This document shows positions 63,401 to 64,000 of a stretch of 64,000 nucleotides of DNA, in pieces. Position numbers and translations under genes: made by a program. Each line of letters opens with the position of its first letter. Position 1 is the first letter of the stretch. Origin of the DNA: Lithospermum erythrorhizon (taxonomy: Eukaryota; Streptophyta; Magnoliopsida; Boraginales; Boraginaceae); the NCBI GenBank assembly GCA_019722365.1, contig JADFUC010002358.1, positions 558,001-622,000 of the forward strand. Reading direction: 5' to 3'. Under the pieces are notes generated by a model. That model had not been told where the DNA came from and ran no database searches. It saw nothing but the letters and a program-made list of their open reading frames with translations.

Positions 63401-64000
63401 ACTGGGATCTTTTTGGAACTAGGATCCATTAAATGACGCAAAAATTTTGTAGCTCCAAATGTTAGAGAATCCATGTCCTCTGACGCGACTGCATAAACCT
63501 GCCATGATAAGTAAATATGAAGTTTAGCATGAAAATGTTATCTCAGATCCACAATTCCTCACATGTAGAACGCACATCAAGTTAAAATGATACCAAGAAG
63601 CATGCAATATGTTATGAGTAGGATATGCATACCTTTCCAGTCCGGGAGAGAGCAGCACATTGAGCCTCAGCTTCAGATGGGGCCTGAATCACCAATCATC
63701 TATAAGCGGATCAAAGGAACTCAAAGAAAAAAAGGCAGAAATGATGAGTACAGAGTACCTCAACTACAGGCACCCCCATCAGTCTCAGAAGTTTTCTGCA
63801 ATCCTCATTGTGCTGTCTCGTGACCTACATAGATCAAAAAGCATGAGCCAGGGACACACACATAATCAGAAGTCTAAAGTAAATAATTTCAGTCAAGGTT
63901 AGTTGTCTTATCCTGAAATTCTCAAAATAAGACCTTTAGATGGCTCTAAAGTTCTCTGAAGACAGGTTTGGCAGAAACTAATGAGACTCATTGAGAACTA
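60451..64000 (-). CDS. FEN1: flap endonuclease 1, C-terminal two thirds (5' end beyond window)
   Basis: Ten exons in phase on the minus strand: 63759-63824, 63633-63683, 63379-63498, 63226-63310, 62605-62686, 62059-62173, 61916-61972, 61778-61824, 61639-61693, 60451-60525. Motifs: [25 protein letters not shown] (catalytic acidic residues), [35 protein letters not shown] (metal-binding aspartates), [20 protein letters not shown] (helix-hairpin-helix), [18 protein letters not shown], then the PCNA-binding box GRLESFFKP and a lysine-rich tail ending GGGGQKKK. Known: FEN1 removes 5' flaps in Okazaki fragment maturation and long-patch base-excision repair, in the nucleus with PCNA. The N-terminal nuclease part starts beyond 64000. 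No break seen. Confidence 0.96.
60526..61638. other. last intron of FEN1
   Basis: A 1.1-kb intron without coding signal. A TACTCCTTCCACCCC to GGGATGGGGGTAGTA pair at 61249-61311 looks like a very short Stowaway relic. The ORF at 60860-61123 has no family features. Confidence 0.55.
62920..63057. mobile_element. Stowaway-like MITE in FEN1 intron
   Basis: Inverted ends of about 30 bp: left CTACCTCTGTTTTCATTTGA then ATGACCTAC; right, read inward, CTGCTTCCTCCATTTTATTT then GAATGACCTAC. Flanked by TA on both sides (62918-62919 and 63058-63059), as expected for Tc1/Mariner-derived Stowaway elements. 138 bp, no coding capacity. Confidence 0.85.

Noticed and set aside
1..64000. CRISPR arrays, operons, bacterial-type elements, tRNA or rRNA genes
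   Set aside because: None seen. Direct repeats here are tandem or transposon-derived, and no tRNA-like box pair with cloverleaf potential was found by eye.

Overview
The window is nuclear DNA from a flowering plant, most likely a core eudicot. Genes have many short exons with GT-AG introns, intergenic DNA is AT-rich and full of small transposon derivatives, and the proteins are plant-specific (phytochrome A, KORRIGAN cellulase, plastid DEAD-box helicase RH3, FRO6/7-type ferric reductase). I could not fix the family or genus. All gene models were joined by hand from splice sites, reading phase and recalled family sequence; no search was run.

Layout, left to right. 1-1952 (-): 5' half of an HPCA1-type leucine-rich-repeat receptor kinase whose kinase domain lies outside the window. 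7385-10804 (+): a ferric reductase gene that seems to lack the exon(s) for about 90-100 residues after its first membrane helix. 13342-16119 (+): KORRIGAN1-type GH9 endoglucanase, intact. 16972-21574 (-): chloroplast RNA helicase RH3, intact, with a Mutator-like MITE in one intron and a tandem copy of the exon 1 donor region in intron 1. 24097-27944 (+): LAZ1-homolog (DUF300) membrane protein. 27945-47741 is mostly gene-poor repeat DNA with two small Arg/Lys-rich ORFs (38717-39049 and 42948-43184). 47742-51790 (+): complete phytochrome A in four coding exons, probably with a leader intron. 52297-53108 (+): small HMA-domain protein lacking the metal-binding cysteines. 53414-58882 (-): NUP98-type nucleoporin with an internal 36-residue repeat array and a stop right at the autocleavage site. 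60451 to beyond 64000 (-): flap endonuclease FEN1, 5' end outside the window.

The genes are independent housekeeping, signalling and wall-synthesis genes and do not form a pathway or cluster. The best novelty candidates are the damaged FRO gene, the NUP98 variant, the two small basic proteins, the RH3 exon-end duplication, and well-delimited small transposons in introns (MULE with 9-bp duplication, hAT-like, Tourist-like, Stowaway-like, and a SINE-like retroposon with a 19-bp duplication). I found no previously undescribed multi-gene system.
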